DNA of 64,000 nucleotides from JACRDG01 sp963760985 (GTDB lineage Bacteria > Desulfobacterota > Desulfomonilia > Desulfomonilales > Desulfomonilaceae), in the NCBI GenBank assembly GCA_963760985.1, contig CAVXFM010000015.1, positions 62,001 through 126,000 of the forward strand. The letters run 5' to 3'. Made by a program: the position numbers and the translations under genes. Position 1 is the first letter of the stretch, and the number at the start of each line of letters is the position of its first letter. Shown piece by piece: positions 47,735 through 58,644 of this stretch. Below the pieces are notes generated by a model that saw nothing but the letters and a program-made list of their open reading frames with translations, was not told the DNA's origin and did no database searches.

Positions 47735-50008
47735 TCAACTCTTCTCGGAATCCTTCTTTTCCGTACCTGGATCGGCAGTCGTGCTCTTGCATTTCGGACA
47801 CTGAAGCATGGACTCGTCTTTCTTGCTCGTCAGCTTCACCATGAACGGAGAATCGCAATCCGGATTCGGGCAGGCCACGTTGACCGGCTGGTTCCACAAG
47901 GAATAATCGCACTGCGGGTAACGATTGCACGAGTAGAAAACCCTGCGCTTCTTGGTGCGTCGCTGAGCCAGTTCACCTTCGCCGCACTTGGGACACGTGA
48001 AACCCGTGGACAAAGGACGAGCCGTCTTACAGGCGGGATAGCGCGAGCATGAGAGAAACGGCCCTGTACGACCCGTTCTGATCACCATGGGCGCCTGGCA
48101 TTCAGGGCACTTTTCGTCAGTGGGGACCGGCTCTGTGGTGGTCGCGGGTTCTTCCTCGATCTTCCTGGTGTAGCTGCACGCGGGATACGCGGAACACCCC
48201 ATGAACAGGCCGTACCTGCCGGAACGAATCAACAGCCCTGCACCGCACGAAGGGCAAATTTCCCGTGTGGGGATGCCCTCTTTCTTGACGTTCTTCATGT
48301 TCTTCTTGGCCGCGGCCAGGTCTAACTCGAACGGCTGGTAAAACTGGGCGAGGGTTTCAGTCCACGATGCGGTACCCTCTTCGATCAGGTCCAGGGAGGA
48401 TTCCATCTCCGCGGTAAACCGTGTGTTCACCAATTTGGGAAAGCTATCCACCAGGAGCTTGGCAATGATGCGGCCCAACAATGTCGGCCTGAACTTTTTG
48501 TCGCTCTGTTCCACGTATTTCCGCTTCTGAATGGTGGTCACTGTCTCCGCGTACGTGGACGGTCGGCCGATTCCCAGTTCTTCCAACTCCTTGATGAGAG
48601 AAGCCTCGTTAAACGCCGGGGGTGGCTGGGTGAAGCGTTGTCGGGGAACAAGAGCCTGTAAGGTGAGCGCATCGCCGGCTTTGAGCTGCGGCAGGCGTCG
48701 ACCCGCGTCATCCGAGTCGTCTGCTTCTGTTTCGTTTTCTTTCCCTTCGGAATAGATTTTCAGAAACCCTTCAAACTTCATGATCGAACCAGACACCCGG
48801 AACAGAAGCGTGCCACACCGGATGTCAGCGGTGGTGAAATCAAACAGAGCCGGCGCAGACTGACTCGCCACAAAACGGTTCCATATGAGGGTATACAGCG
48901 CAAGCTGATCCTTCTCGAGGAAGCGGGCCACCTTTTCAGGGGGAAGGTCCATGGATGTGGGACGAATCGCTTCGTGCGCCTCTTGCGCGGTTTTTCTCCC
49001 CTTGTACACATGCGGTTTTGGCGGGAGATACTTTTCCCCGTATTTCGTGCCGATGTAACTCCGCACCGCGGCGATCGCTTCCGCGGCAATGCGCGGGGAG
49101 TCGGTCCTCATGTACGTGATGAGTCCCACTGACCCGTCGGAACCCAACTCGATCCCTTCGTAGAGTTGTTGTGCGACCCTCATGGTTTTCGTTCCGGGGA
49201 ATCGGAGTTTTCTGGACCCGGCCTGCTGGAGGGTAGAAGTGATGAAGGGAGGAAGAGGCTTGCGGCTTCGTTCGCTCCGTTTGACTTCCGTCACTTCAAA
49301 GGGGTGGGATCGAGCCTTATTTGCCAGGGCCGTGGCAGTGAGCGCGTCCGGGATACTGACTTTCTGACCGCTGTCCTCGATCAGCTTGGCCTCAAACGGT
49401 GGAGGAGAATTCGTCTCCAAAACGGCAGTCAGGCTCCACCATTCGCGGGGGACAAACGAATCAATGGCATTTTGCCGATCCACAATGAGCCTCAGGGCTA
49501 CCGATTGGACCCGGCCTGCGCTGAGACCGTATTGAACCTTGTCCCAGAGGAGCGGACTGAGCAGGTATCCGACGATGCGGTCCAGTATCCGTCTCGCTTG
49601 CTGAGCGTTATACCGTTTCTCGTCCAACCTCGATGGGTGCGCGACGGCCTCTTTGATGGTCTTTTCCGTCAACTCGTTGAAAAGGACCCGGAAAATTCTT
49701 TCCGGCGGTTTGTTCAGGGACTCGCTGAGATGCCACGCGATGGCCTCCCCTTCCCTATCAGGGTCTGTGGCCAGCAACACGGTGGAGGCCTTTTCCGCTG
49801 CAGCGTTGAGTTCCTTCACGATCTTTTCTTTTCCGTCAATGACCTGATACGCGGGAACAAACCCTTTGCTGACGTCTACTCCCAGTTCCTTCTGGGGCAG
49901 ATCTTTGATGTGGCCTACCGAAGCTTTGACCTCGTATCCGGGACCGAGATATTTCTTTATGGTTTTGGCTTTGGCCGGTGATTCAACCACTACCAGAGCT
50001 TTATCCAT
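47735..50008 (-). CDS. topA: DNA topoisomerase I
   Basis: 757 aa, intact. The TOPRIM domain begins ALVVVESPAKAKTIKKYLG (catalytic Glu9) and has DPDREGEAIAWH (82-93). The DNA-gate domain contains YGLSAGRVQSVALRLIVDRQ, and the active-site tyrosine is in GLITYMRTDSPRI (Y299). Four zinc-ribbon-like repeats follow from about residue 600: CPSCGAGLL...CSAYPAC, CPECQAPMV...CSRYPAC, CPKCGEGEL...CNRYPQC and CPNPDCDSPF...CPKC. It relaxes negative supercoils ahead of or behind transcription. It is followed downstream by a gene-free repeat region. Confidence 0.97.
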   Translation of the reverse strand: MDKALVVVESPAKAKTIKKYLGPGYEVKASVGHIKDLPQKELGVDVSKGFVPAYQVIDGKEKIVKELNAAAEKASTVLLATDPDREGEAIAWHLSESLNKPPERIFRVLFNELTEKTIKEAVAHPSRLDEKRYNAQQARRILDRIVGYLLSPLLWDKVQYGLSAGRVQSVALRLIVDRQNAIDSFVPREWWSLTAVLETNSPPPFEAKLIEDSGQKVSIPDALTATALANKARSHPFEVTEVKRSERSRKPLPPFITSTLQQAGSRKLRFPGTKTMRVAQQLYEGIELGSDGSVGLITYMRTDSPRIAAEAIAAVRSYIGTKYGEKYLPPKPHVYKGRKTAQEAHEAIRPTSMDLPPEKVARFLEKDQLALYTLIWNRFVASQSAPALFDFTTADIRCGTLLFRVSGSIMKFEGFLKIYSEGKENETEADDSDDAGRRLPQLKAGDALTLQALVPRQRFTQPPPAFNEASLIKELEELGIGRPSTYAETVTTIQKRKYVEQSDKKFRPTLLGRIIAKLLVDSFPKLVNTRFTAEMESSLDLIEEGTASWTETLAQFYQPFELDLAAAKKNMKNVKKEGIPTREICPSCGAGLLIRSGRYGLFMGCSAYPACSYTRKIEEEPATTTEPVPTDEKCPECQAPMVIRTGRTGPFLSCSRYPACKTARPLSTGFTCPKCGEGELAQRRTKKRRVFYSCNRYPQCDYSLWNQPVNVACPNPDCDSPFMVKLTSKKDESMLQCPKCKSTTADPGTEKKDSEKS

Positions 50009-50296
50009 GAATCATTTTCCTTCCTTATACGGCAATTCGCTGACCTAGACACAATGAACGTAAGAGAAGACGCTTGGGCAGACGCACCATCCTGCCGAGT
50101 GGTGCCTGCAGCACACGGTGAAGATACGCACTCTCTGCTGCGTCATGACAAAGCCTCGCGGCGAATGGAGATCATTGTTCACGCGCTGCAATACCGCGTC
50201 AGCTCATTCTCGTCGCTGTCTATCGCGCATCTCCGAGAAATTGGAACACGTGCCTTCGCAAGACTGTTCAAGAAATGTAGCGACATCGCACAAATG

Positions 50297-51445
50297 TCAA
50301 GTACGGCTCGAAACCTCTTCGATAATTCGCGAGAACATCTTCCCGGGATGCTGACGCACCATGCCGTTCAATTCCAGCTCCAGGAGTACTCCGGACAACG
50401 TTCCCGCGTCCATCTTTAACGCGTCACAGAGGAGATCGATGTGCACCGGGTCCGGGTCCAACACCTCAAGCACCGTCTGCCCCGTCTTGCTCAGATCGTG
50501 CCTCGGCTCCTGTTTGTCGAACAGGGACGATTGCACTGGTGGTTTGAACGGTTCGAACAGGGCGCTCAACACGTCCTGCGCGGATTCCACCAGACCTGCC
50601 CCCTGCTTGAGCAACAGGTGCGGCCCCGCGGAACGCGGGTTCACCACGTTACCCGGCACGGCAAAGACCTCTCGGTTCTGTTCCGCCGCATGGTTTGCCG
50701 TTATCAGTGAGCCGCTGGTACGGCCTGCTTCCACGACCACCACACCTTTTACAAGCCCGGACACGATCCTGTTTCTCCGGTAGAAATTGGTGGCCAGCGG
50801 CGGCACTCCCGGTCGGAACTCGCTGACTACCGCTCCTGAATCGACCATTTGTTCCATAAGCTCGCGGTGTTCGCGCGGATACGTCACATCGATCCCGCAA
50901 CCTACCACCCCGATTGTTCGGCCTGCATGTTTCAGCGCGGCCCGGTGGGAGGCAGCGTCGATGCCCCTGGCAAGACCGCTCACCACGGTGACGCCTGCCA
51001 GGACGAAATCCCGCGTAAGGGCTTCCGCCATCGTGATCCCGTAATGCGTGGGATTGCGGGTACCCACCATGGCCACGGCTCTGCTGTCCTCAGGCACGAG
51101 GGTGCCGCGCACGAACAACAACGCGGGGGGATCGTAGATTTCCTGCAAATTCGACGGATAGTCAGGGTCCCACCGGGTGATCAGCCTGACCCCAAGACGG
51201 TCCAGGGTTTCCATGTCCCTGAGAATGTCGTCGCGAGGAATCACGTAATCTGCAATGGTGCGCGCCAGTTTTTCACTCAGACCCGTGACCCTCCGGATCT
51301 GCGGGAAGTCGGCCTGCAGGGCAGCCTTCGGGCTCTTGAACCCCTCATACAGTCGGGCAATAGTCAAAGGCCCTACCCGAGGAATCCTCTCCAGCGCCAG
51401 CCATTGGAAAAGCGGAGAATTATCGGACAGATTGCGAGCTGACAT
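50297..51445 (-). CDS. dprA: DNA-processing protein DprA/Smf
   Basis: 382 aa. The N-terminal HhH-like region (LALERIPRVGPLTIARLYEGF) is followed by the Rossmann core: VAMVGTRNPTHYGITMAEAL, VTVVSGLARGIDAASHRAAL, TIGVVGCGIDVTYPREH, VVSEFRPGVPPLATNFYRRNRIVSGLVKGVVVVEAGRTSGSLITANHAAEQNREVFAVPG. A C-terminal winged-helix DprA_WH-like part ends the protein. DprA loads RecA on incoming single-stranded DNA in natural transformation. The 288 bp between it and topA (50009-50296) hold no gene. Confidence 0.95.
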   Translation of the reverse strand: MSARNLSDNSPLFQWLALERIPRVGPLTIARLYEGFKSPKAALQADFPQIRRVTGLSEKLARTIADYVIPRDDILRDMETLDRLGVRLITRWDPDYPSNLQEIYDPPALLFVRGTLVPEDSRAVAMVGTRNPTHYGITMAEALTRDFVLAGVTVVSGLARGIDAASHRAALKHAGRTIGVVGCGIDVTYPREHRELMEQMVDSGAVVSEFRPGVPPLATNFYRRNRIVSGLVKGVVVVEAGRTSGSLITANHAAEQNREVFAVPGNVVNPRSAGPHLLLKQGAGLVESAQDVLSALFEPFKPPVQSSLFDKQEPRHDLSKTGQTVLEVLDPDPVHIDLLCDALKMDAGTLSGVLLELELNGMVRQHPGKMFSRIIEEVSSRT

Positions 51446-52113
51446 AGAGATCGATCTTGGAGCTTCAGACGTGAGGTGCCTGCTGCCTTTTCCCCATCAT
51501 GACGACAATTGTGCTCACGACTTCCTCGCACAATCGTCTCGGACCAGCTTGCCGGCCTCCAGGAGTCTCACCTATTAAGCTTTCTCTTGGCAACATGCGC
51601 CGAAAGTCATCGGAACCGGCGCCATTGCGTCCAGTTTTCGAAAACGCATTGCGTGACGCAGCCCGGGAATACTCACCGTTTCGTTTTTACCACAAACCGT
51701 CGCAAAATTGGGCATGACAAGGCGCGCGAAAGGGAGGAACAGGGTCCCCCGTATTCCCGATTGTAGTCACTCTCAGGAATCTTGGCCGAATCGCCCGGCA
51801 CTGCAGGGCAGGCCAACAGCGGCACCCAGCCACCAGTGAATAAGTCGTATTTCCAGGCCGCGGGTCCAGGAACGTGGGCAGCGTAGAGCACCGATGAACG
51901 CCTGTCAATACCTTTCAGATGATGTGCGCGGAGCACGGAAATCCGCCGCGACACTTGCTTCGTACACGCCCGGTCCGCGGGAGAAAGGGATTTCACACGT
52001 GTACATGCCGATTTGCTTCTGCATGTGCCACTTGGTGCAGGCGGGGAATCTCCATCGCTACGGACAGCGCAAAGCCGTCGAATCTTCGTTCAGGGGTCCT
52101 GTAATGAGTTTGC
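51446..52113. other. Gap with dispersed repeat copy E
   Basis: About 670 bp without a gene. Copy E (about 52050-52100) has TCGCTACGGACAGCGCAAAG, like copy A, and the 19 bp TCGAATCTTCGTTCAGGGG shared with copy C. Confidence 0.45.
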
Positions 52114-53281
52114 TTACGTCACTCTCAGGGCATCTACGATAGCCAGCCGAGCTGCGCCCCAGGCAGGCAACAATCCTCCGAGAAAGCCCATGATAAGGGC
52201 AAAACCAAGCGTGTATAAGGCAATGGACGGGGTCAGCGTAAATCCGAAGGCCAGCTCGGAAAAGGACTGCCAGTTCATGGTGGAGATGGTGATGAGCTGA
52301 AGGCTGGAAGCCGCTGCCATGCCCCCCACTCCACCGATGAGCCCCAGCAGAAGCGATTCGGTAATGAACGCGATCAGTATGTCTTCTTTCCCGAAACCCA
52401 GAGCGCGCAAGGTCCCGATTTCCTGGGTGCGGTTGGCTACGGCTGTGTACATGGTGACCATGGCCCCCAGTACCGCGCCGACACTAAAGAATAGGGTGAG
52501 AGCAAGTCCGAGTATCCGAATAAACTTGGACATCATCTCCGATTGCTCCCGATAAAAACTGATTTCCCGCTTTACCTGAACGGCCAGACGGGGATCGCTC
52601 TCAAGTCGTTTCTTCAGTTGTGCGAACGCCTGTGAACCGGGTACCTTCAGCACCACAATGGAAAAATCATTCCGGCGAAACGCACCCATGAGCTGATTCA
52701 CGTCCCCCCACACCTCTGAATCAAACGCAGTCCCGCGCCGCGTCAAAGATCCCCACCACAGGCCAATCCGCAAGAGCGAAATGCAACGTTCCGCCAGGCG
52801 ATGCACCGGTAATTCTTTCCGCGATGCTTTTGCCCGCGATAACCTCCCGGGAACCGGGCCTGGGATATCGGCCGGCAAGGAGTTTCACCTGCGGTCGGAG
52901 CGCCATCGAATGCGGGCCTACTCCTCTCACCACCACGTTCGTCGGCTTCTCGGTACCTTTCTTCTTGAGAGTCACGAGGACCAGCGCCTCTTTGGCTGCG
53001 ATCGGGTCACCTCGAGGGTCTCGGGCCACTTCAGGCTGCACCTCGGCTATCGCGCCGGAATCTCTCGAAACTGCGCTGGAGACTTCCGTTTCTGCCGCGG
53101 CCCTGAGGATGATGGCATTGTCAGGCGATCCCGTGTCCACGAGTGTCTGCTCCAGCCCTTGGGCCAGCATCAGCACTGCGGCAAAAACAAAGGCCACCAA
53201 AGCCATGCCTCCCGCAGTCAGTGCGGTGGTGAACTTGCGCGTGAGAAGGTTTCCCACGCTGTAGCTTAACGGTATTGCCAT
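52114..53281 (-). CDS. FtsX/MacB-like permease without adjacent ATPase, frameshifted
   Basis: About 388 aa from the ATG at 53281 (MAIPLSYSVGNLLTRKFTTALTAGGMALVAFVFAAVLMLAQGLEQTL, first membrane helix). A periplasmic domain follows; near 52750 the frame shifts from ADWPVVGIFDAA to GTAFDSEVWGDVNQLMGAFRRND. The FtsX domain has FIRILGLALTLFFSVGAVLGAMVTMYTAVANRTQEIGTLRALGFGKEDI and two more helices. Lipoprotein-release or MacB-type systems normally keep an ATPase next door; none is seen here, so it may use an ATPase encoded elsewhere. Confidence 0.8.
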
Positions 53282-53320
53282 ACTTCGTGTTGCTGCTTCC
53301 AAGCGAACCGGAAGACCGGG

Positions 53321-54191
53321 CTAATGGTAAATGAGAAATACGCCTGTCACCATGACAGCTCCGCCGAGTAATCGGTACCGGATGTTCTCCTCTTGAAACC
53401 ACCACCATCCCATGAGCACGCCGAATACCAGGCTCAGTCTCTTCACTGCGATCATACAAGCCACCGGCGCCTGGCTGAGCGAGACGAAATGTGTGGCCTC
53501 AGCTCCGGCCATCAACGCGCCGCCCAACACAAAAAAACCAAGAGCAGGAGCGCTTATGTCCACCCTGACCGCAGATGCGTTCCTGCGGATGGCCGCGATC
53601 AGCGCAAAAATGAGCACAAGCCCCACCAGCAAGACCATGCCGAAGGGAATCGCGCCGTACAGTATGACACCTTTCTTGCCCAAGGCCGAGGTGACCGACC
53701 AAATGACCGCGACCAACAACATGCGGCGCGAACCCGGATCGGAGACAAGAGCCAGAATGGGCGCCAGAAAATTCTTGCGCGCCAGATCTCCGTTGAGGAT
53801 GTACGCTCCGAGGGTAACCAGGGCAATGCCACACACCTCGGAGGGACAAACGCCCTCACCGAGGAGCACAGCGGAGGTGAGTATGGTCAAGGCAGGCGTA
53901 AACGCAAGCAACGGTACAGTAAGCGATAAGGGAGCCATGCGAATCGCGGAGAGAAACAAATAATACGCAAGCACTTCCAACGGCACTGCCACGGCCAACA
54001 GACCGAGCAAATCCATGGTAACGGGCTTGGGATGTTGAGCCAAAAACACAGGCGCGAGAAAAATGGCAGCGATTCCCGGGAGGTACGGTTCCTGTTACCC
54101 ATTCGTCATTGGTTTCCATGATGCGCTTGGAGATTGAATCGCAACAAGCAGTCAAGAAGGCGCATCCCAAAGCTATAAAAAACCAGGTCAT
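53321..54191 (-). CDS. EamA/DMT-superfamily transporter, frameshifted
   Basis: About 290 aa. The N-terminus MTWFFIALGCAFLTACCDSISKRIMETNDEWVTGTVPPG shifts frame near 54085 into IAAIFLAPVFLAQHPKPVTMDLLGLLAVAVPLEVLAYYLFLSAI. About ten hydrophobic helices can be counted, in two similar halves (PLSLTVPLLAFTPALTILTSAVLLGEGV and APVACMIAVKRLSLVFGVLMGWWWFQEE), the duplicated EamA layout. Such carriers export metabolites or amino acids; the substrate cannot be read. It is co-directional with, and 39 bp upstream of, the FtsX-like gene. Confidence 0.82.
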
Positions 54192-54251
54192 GATATCCCG
54201 CGATCGTCTCAGGTTCCTGTGGTCTTGCTCAGCCTCCGGCTATCTTTCGCC

Positions 54252-55852
54252 CTAACGTCCACGGTCTACAAAGATAATTCTCACCTCGACCCCGGGGCAC
54301 GAACGAATCTCCAATCGACCGCGGAGTTGTGATTCAGCCAGGTTCGTGATCAATCTCAACCCCAAAGATTGCGATTTCCGGAAATCCAGTTGCTCGGGGA
54401 GCCCTTGCCCGTTGTCCGCGACCAGTAAGGTGTATTCGTTCTCCTGGTTGCGAGAAAGACCCACCCGAATTTCCCCTTTGCTCCCGCGTGGAAACGCGTG
54501 CTTCAGGCAATTGGATACCAGTTCGTTCACAATCAAACCGCAGGGAATTGCCGTCCCCACCCTCAAGAGGACAGGTTCGGCGTCAACTCTCAGGGTGACG
54601 GTCTCGGAAGCCTCGGTATACGACCGAAGCAGGGTATTGGTGAGGTTCCTTAGATAGCCGGCAAAGTCTATTCTCGCAAGATCCTCGGAGTGATACAACT
54701 GTTCGTGAATGAGCGCCATTGACCTGATGCGGTTCTGGCTGTCGTTGAGCACTGCCGCCATCTTTTCCTCGCCGATGTGTCTGCTCTGAAGCGCGATGAG
54801 ACTCGATATGATCTGAAGGTTGTTTCTTCACACGATGGTGAATCTCCTGAAGGAGGACTTCTTTCTCTCCCAAGGATTCTTTGAGCCGTTCCTCTGCACG
54901 CGTGCGTTCGGCAATCTCCAGCAACAGCCTTTCGGTCAATTCTTTCAGCTTCGCGGTGCGCTCCTGGACGCGACGCTCCAATTCGTCATGCGCTCGTCGG
55001 AGTTCCTCTTCCGCACGTTTGCGCTCCGTGATGTCGCGGGTGATTGACAGGAACGACCGTGTACCAGTGGTCACAAGCGGAGCGACCGTCAGTTCTACCG
55101 GGATCTCGGTGCCGTCGGCACGCACCACGAGCGTTTCGAAAGGGGACTCAATCTCCAAGGTGGATACCGAAAGATCCGAAGCCCCCGCCTCGTGGTGTGG
55201 TCGCAAGTTGGTTGTTTTCATGCAGACCAGATCTGCGCGGTGAGTAACCTGTCATTTGGCAGGCCGCTTTATTTGCGTCCAATATGTCTCTGTGGTCATT
55301 TTCGAGTATGATTGCGTCGCTTGCCTGGTCAAAAAGAGTCCGATAGCGGAGTTCGCTTTCTCGCAAAGCACGAAGCGCATTCTCCCGGTCGCTCGCGTCC
55401 CTGTAGGTGGCGAGCACCACCGTCCTGTCATCCCAGGGGATCAAAGTGGCGGTCAAGTCCATGGGGATGACGGACCCGTCAGAGCGAAGGATCTTTTGCG
55501 CGGGGAATACAGCTCCATGCACACTAAACATGTCCGCATCATCCTGAGCCGAGGCTTTGCCTTCCGGGGGATGAAGGATGGAGAAATGTTTCCCCAGCAC
55601 GTCTTCGACCCGGTATCCGAGCACGGTCACCAGGGCATTGTTGACCTTGACGATCTCTCCCGTGTCCACCTCTATGATCAGCAGCACGTCCAGGGAGTTG
55701 AGGAAGATATCCGCGAATTTCTGCTCGGATCGCCGCAGAGCCTCTGTGGGGGACTCGTTTTCGGCCTTCTGAGCTACCTGCCCGCCAAGCGATGGGCAGG
55801 ACTCGTCAGTCCCTGCAGTCGCTTCCGGCTGAGGCCTTTCCGGGGGTTTCAT
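54252..55852 (-). CDS. PAS-containing sensor histidine kinase (HisKA_2 type), two frameshifts
   Basis: About 530 aa from the ATG at 55852 (GAGGAGG five bases upstream). PAS domain 1 (about 38-155): SEQKFADIFLNSLDVLLIIEVDTGEIVKVNNALVTVLGYRVEDVLG. PAS 2: SELRYRTLFDQASDAIILENDHRDILDANKAACQMTGYS, shifting near 55200 into LSVSTLEIESPFETLVVRADGTEIPVELTVAPL. A coiled coil follows (about AEEELRRAHDELERRVQERT). The H-box reads EIHHRVKK then breaks at 54824: removing one A restores EIHHRVKNNLQIISSLIALQS. The ATPase has ELVSNCLKHAF and ADNGQGLP. No membrane helix, so a soluble sensor; no response regulator adjoins. Confidence 0.87.
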
Positions 55853-56072
55853 GAACGCCTCCTCAAGCGAGACTTCCACTCGTACGCGTCACAAGTCATA
55901 ACACTATTGTAGCAAAAAAACCGCGATCAAATGTGGGGCCTTTGATTTTTCGCCTCGGTCGAGGTGCATGGGCATACTTGCGGCATGGGGACCCACGGTC
56001 GGACGTGGCGAGAAGAGGGCCAAGGGGGGACTGCAAGGGATTATGGAGCCCTAAAAAGGCCATGCAAGAAAC

Positions 56073-56103
56073 AAAAAAGGACCGGGCCTCTCGGCCCAAG
56101 TCC
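56073..56103 (-). terminator. Rho-independent terminator of the tRNA
   Basis: On the minus strand GGACTTGGGCC, loop GAGA, GGCCCGGTCC, TTTTTT, 10 bp past the CCA of the tRNA. The rest of 55853-56072 is gene-free. Confidence 0.88.
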
Positions 56104-56113
56104 TTATGATCAC

Positions 56114-56193
<80 letters not shown>

Positions 56194-56200
56194 TCCGTTC

Positions 56201-56229
56201 AACATAACAGCCCAGCCCCCCCCTGTCAA
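56201..56229 (-). promoter_or_regulatory. Sigma-70-type promoter of the initiator tRNA
   Basis: On the minus strand TTGACA (56229-56224) and TATGTT (56206-56201) are 17 bp apart, just upstream of the tRNA. Confidence 0.65.
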
Positions 56230-56439
56230 GCCCGCGTTCACCATGAGGCGAAATCCACAGCCCGTTTTGCGCGCAACTCAGCATGAGCATTGACGTTCAG
56301 CGGCCAGTTACAGAGAATCTCGCCGAGGTCCCCTTCCCTCATCGCAGGGAGCGCCGTGAGGCAGCCCGGGGCAAGTGGTAGCCTGTGGTCGCTCCGGCAT
56401 GATACACTGATTCTCCGACCTGTTCGTGCACCGAATCTG

Positions 56440-58509
56440 ATGAGGTTTCGCCCTTTGATCGGCCGCATTCTCCTGATTGTTTCCGTGGGCTTGGCCGCGG
56501 TCATCGCATTGACGACCCGTTTTGTGAACGAAGATCTTTTTGGCGGGTTGGCTGCGGGACGGGATATCTGTCATGGCTTGCTCTTCGCGGGGGACCACTG
56601 GTCGTTCACGGCTCCAGGAAAGATCTGGGTCAATCAGGCGTGGCTGAGTCACTTGCTGTTGTACGTATCCTACGATCAGCTCGGGCCGTTTGGGCCCGTG
56701 TGCCTGAAGGTCGCCCTTTTCGGGGGATGTCTGGCGATTGTCCTGTTCCGGTGCCGCTCTTTGGGCGCGTCCACAGGGGTCTCGCTTATCGCACTGCTCG
56801 CGGGGATCCTCGCGGTGGGGCCGTTTGTGGGGTTGAGGCAAGAGAACTTCGGTCTCTTCTTTTTCATGCTTTTCTCCGCATTCCTGACCACCCGCAGATT
56901 TTCCCGGGTTTTCCGCGATGGGGGGCTTCTCGTGGTGATGGCCCTCTGGTCCAATTTCCACGGCTCTTTCATGCTGGGCCTCGCGCTGGTCTTCGCAAGG
57001 GCCGGCCTCGTCACCCTCAGGAAGCTGGTGACACGGACAGAGCGCGAAGCGGATTCTTCGTGGAAGGACGCGGCAGAATGGTGGTTCCTCGCGGGAGCCA
57101 GCGTGGTCGTCGCCGCAACGGCCAATCCTTATGGCACCGCTAATGTCTTGATGCCCTTCAGGCAACTGGGTACAGCCACCGTCACGGAGCATTCGGCCGA
57201 CTGGCTTCCCTTGCTGCGGTTTCAACAGGTCGACCAAGGTCTGTTCGCGGGAGGAAGCGCGTGGCTGTATTTGGCCTTTGTGGCGCTCATATTCTTGGTT
57301 CTTGCTGCCCTGCTCGTGAAGACACGGAAACGGTCAGAGACAATCCTCGCTCCGTGTTCTCCTCCGAACGCTGATTGGCTCATGGAGGTAGGAATTGCGG
57401 TCGTGAGTGTGGCCCTCGCGTTCCGTTTCGGTCGGTTCGTCTTGTTTTCGGCTCTGTCGCTTGTTCCTTGTGCAGCGCTGTTCCTGCAATCCCTCGTGAC
57501 GCACCTCACGCAAGATGACCTTCGCGCTCAACGCTCGGGGCGAAGGGAAAGGATTCTGTCCGTGGCCGCGGGATTTGCCCTTTTCAGCGTGATGGCCTTT
57601 CTCTGTTGGCGGGTGGCAATGGTTCCCTATCTGCCGGGAAATCCCTGCCGCCCTGCGCGGCCGGTGATGCGGGAACTCATGAGCTTCGATTCCTTTTCGC
57701 GGCCCCTTGCGGAATTCATGAAACAAAACCGGCTCGAAGATCGGGTGCTGAGCGGGTGGTCCTTATCCCCTTACCTCATGTGGCGAGTGCCGGAGATCCG
57801 CCTCTTTATGGACACCCGCGACCAATCGTACTATCCCGCGGATGTGGTAAGAGACTATTTCACGATCATGGGGATACTGCCTGCACCGGACACGGAAGCA
57901 CTGAAGCTGCTCGACCGATACGCAGTGTCCACCATAGCGCTCAGCACGGGCCCCATCGACTTCGAGCTGGCCACCAAGTTGATGCAATCCAAGAGGTGGG
58001 CCTGCGTGTACACCGACCCGTATGCCATCTTGCTGGTGCGATCCGATGCGCCACGATTCCGGACCATGCTCAAGAAAGCGGACCTCGACGGACTTCGGTT
58101 TCCCGATGCAATTACCCGGACGCTCAGCGAGGCTACGCTTTCGCATTTTCTCCTGGACAGGATTCGTCCTGAACTGGTGACCGCGCTCAAAGACGACGCG
58201 CGACAAGCTCCGTGGCCCGACTACTACGCGCTCATCTGTTGGGGCTCGGACGATCCACGAAAATGCTTCATGCCCGCGACCACTGGCTTCCTCGTGTCCG
58301 AAGCCCAGCGCCTGTCACAGATCAGCCCTTTCTTTTCCAACGGCGCGGAGCAGATAACCGATAGTCTCACAAGGCTTTACGAGATTCTTGAGCAAAACGC
58401 GCTGCGTTGCGGGAATCCCGTGTTCGCGAATACGTTCCACGCGCTGAAGCGGTCATCACAGGCACGATACGAGCAGATCCGCCACTATTACCTGGGAGCA
58501 ATCTTCTGA
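56440..58509 (+). CDS. Large polytopic membrane protein with soluble C-terminal domain
   Basis: About 689 aa if started at the ATG at 56440 (MRFRPLIGRILLIVSVGLAAVIALTTRFV); the open frame reaches 56290 but no ribosome-binding site decides the start. At least ten hydrophobic segments lie in the first 400 residues. A loop after the first helix (NEDLFGGLAAGRDICHG...DHWSFTAPGKIWVNQAWLSHLLLY) resembles GT-C-like proteins. The last 280 residues are soluble (SFDSFSRPLAEFMKQNRLEDRVLSGWSLSPYLMWRVPEIRLFMDTRDQSYYP). No named family recognised; a role in surface-glycan or lipid-linked sugar metabolism is inference. The sequence is unbroken. Confidence 0.55.
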   Translation: MRFRPLIGRILLIVSVGLAAVIALTTRFVNEDLFGGLAAGRDICHGLLFAGDHWSFTAPGKIWVNQAWLSHLLLYVSYDQLGPFGPVCLKVALFGGCLAIVLFRCRSLGASTGVSLIALLAGILAVGPFVGLRQENFGLFFFMLFSAFLTTRRFSRVFRDGGLLVVMALWSNFHGSFMLGLALVFARAGLVTLRKLVTRTEREADSSWKDAAEWWFLAGASVVVAATANPYGTANVLMPFRQLGTATVTEHSADWLPLLRFQQVDQGLFAGGSAWLYLAFVALIFLVLAALLVKTRKRSETILAPCSPPNADWLMEVGIAVVSVALAFRFGRFVLFSALSLVPCAALFLQSLVTHLTQDDLRAQRSGRRERILSVAAGFALFSVMAFLCWRVAMVPYLPGNPCRPARPVMRELMSFDSFSRPLAEFMKQNRLEDRVLSGWSLSPYLMWRVPEIRLFMDTRDQSYYPADVVRDYFTIMGILPAPDTEALKLLDRYAVSTIALSTGPIDFELATKLMQSKRWACVYTDPYAILLVRSDAPRFRTMLKKADLDGLRFPDAITRTLSEATLSHFLLDRIRPELVTALKDDARQAPWPDYYALICWGSDDPRKCFMPATTGFLVSEAQRLSQISPFFSNGAEQITDSLTRLYEILEQNALRCGNPVFANTFHALKRSSQARYEQIRHYYLGAIF

Positions 58510-58644
58510 AATGTCGTTTTTTCGCTTGCATTCTCAGCCTGAACGGTTAAAAATATTCGTTTAACTCGCACATCCCTGCTCTCGGGTCGTCCTTTCGGGG
58601 GCGTCGGACGGGATGGAGGAAAAACCCGAAAAGGAGAAAAAGCT

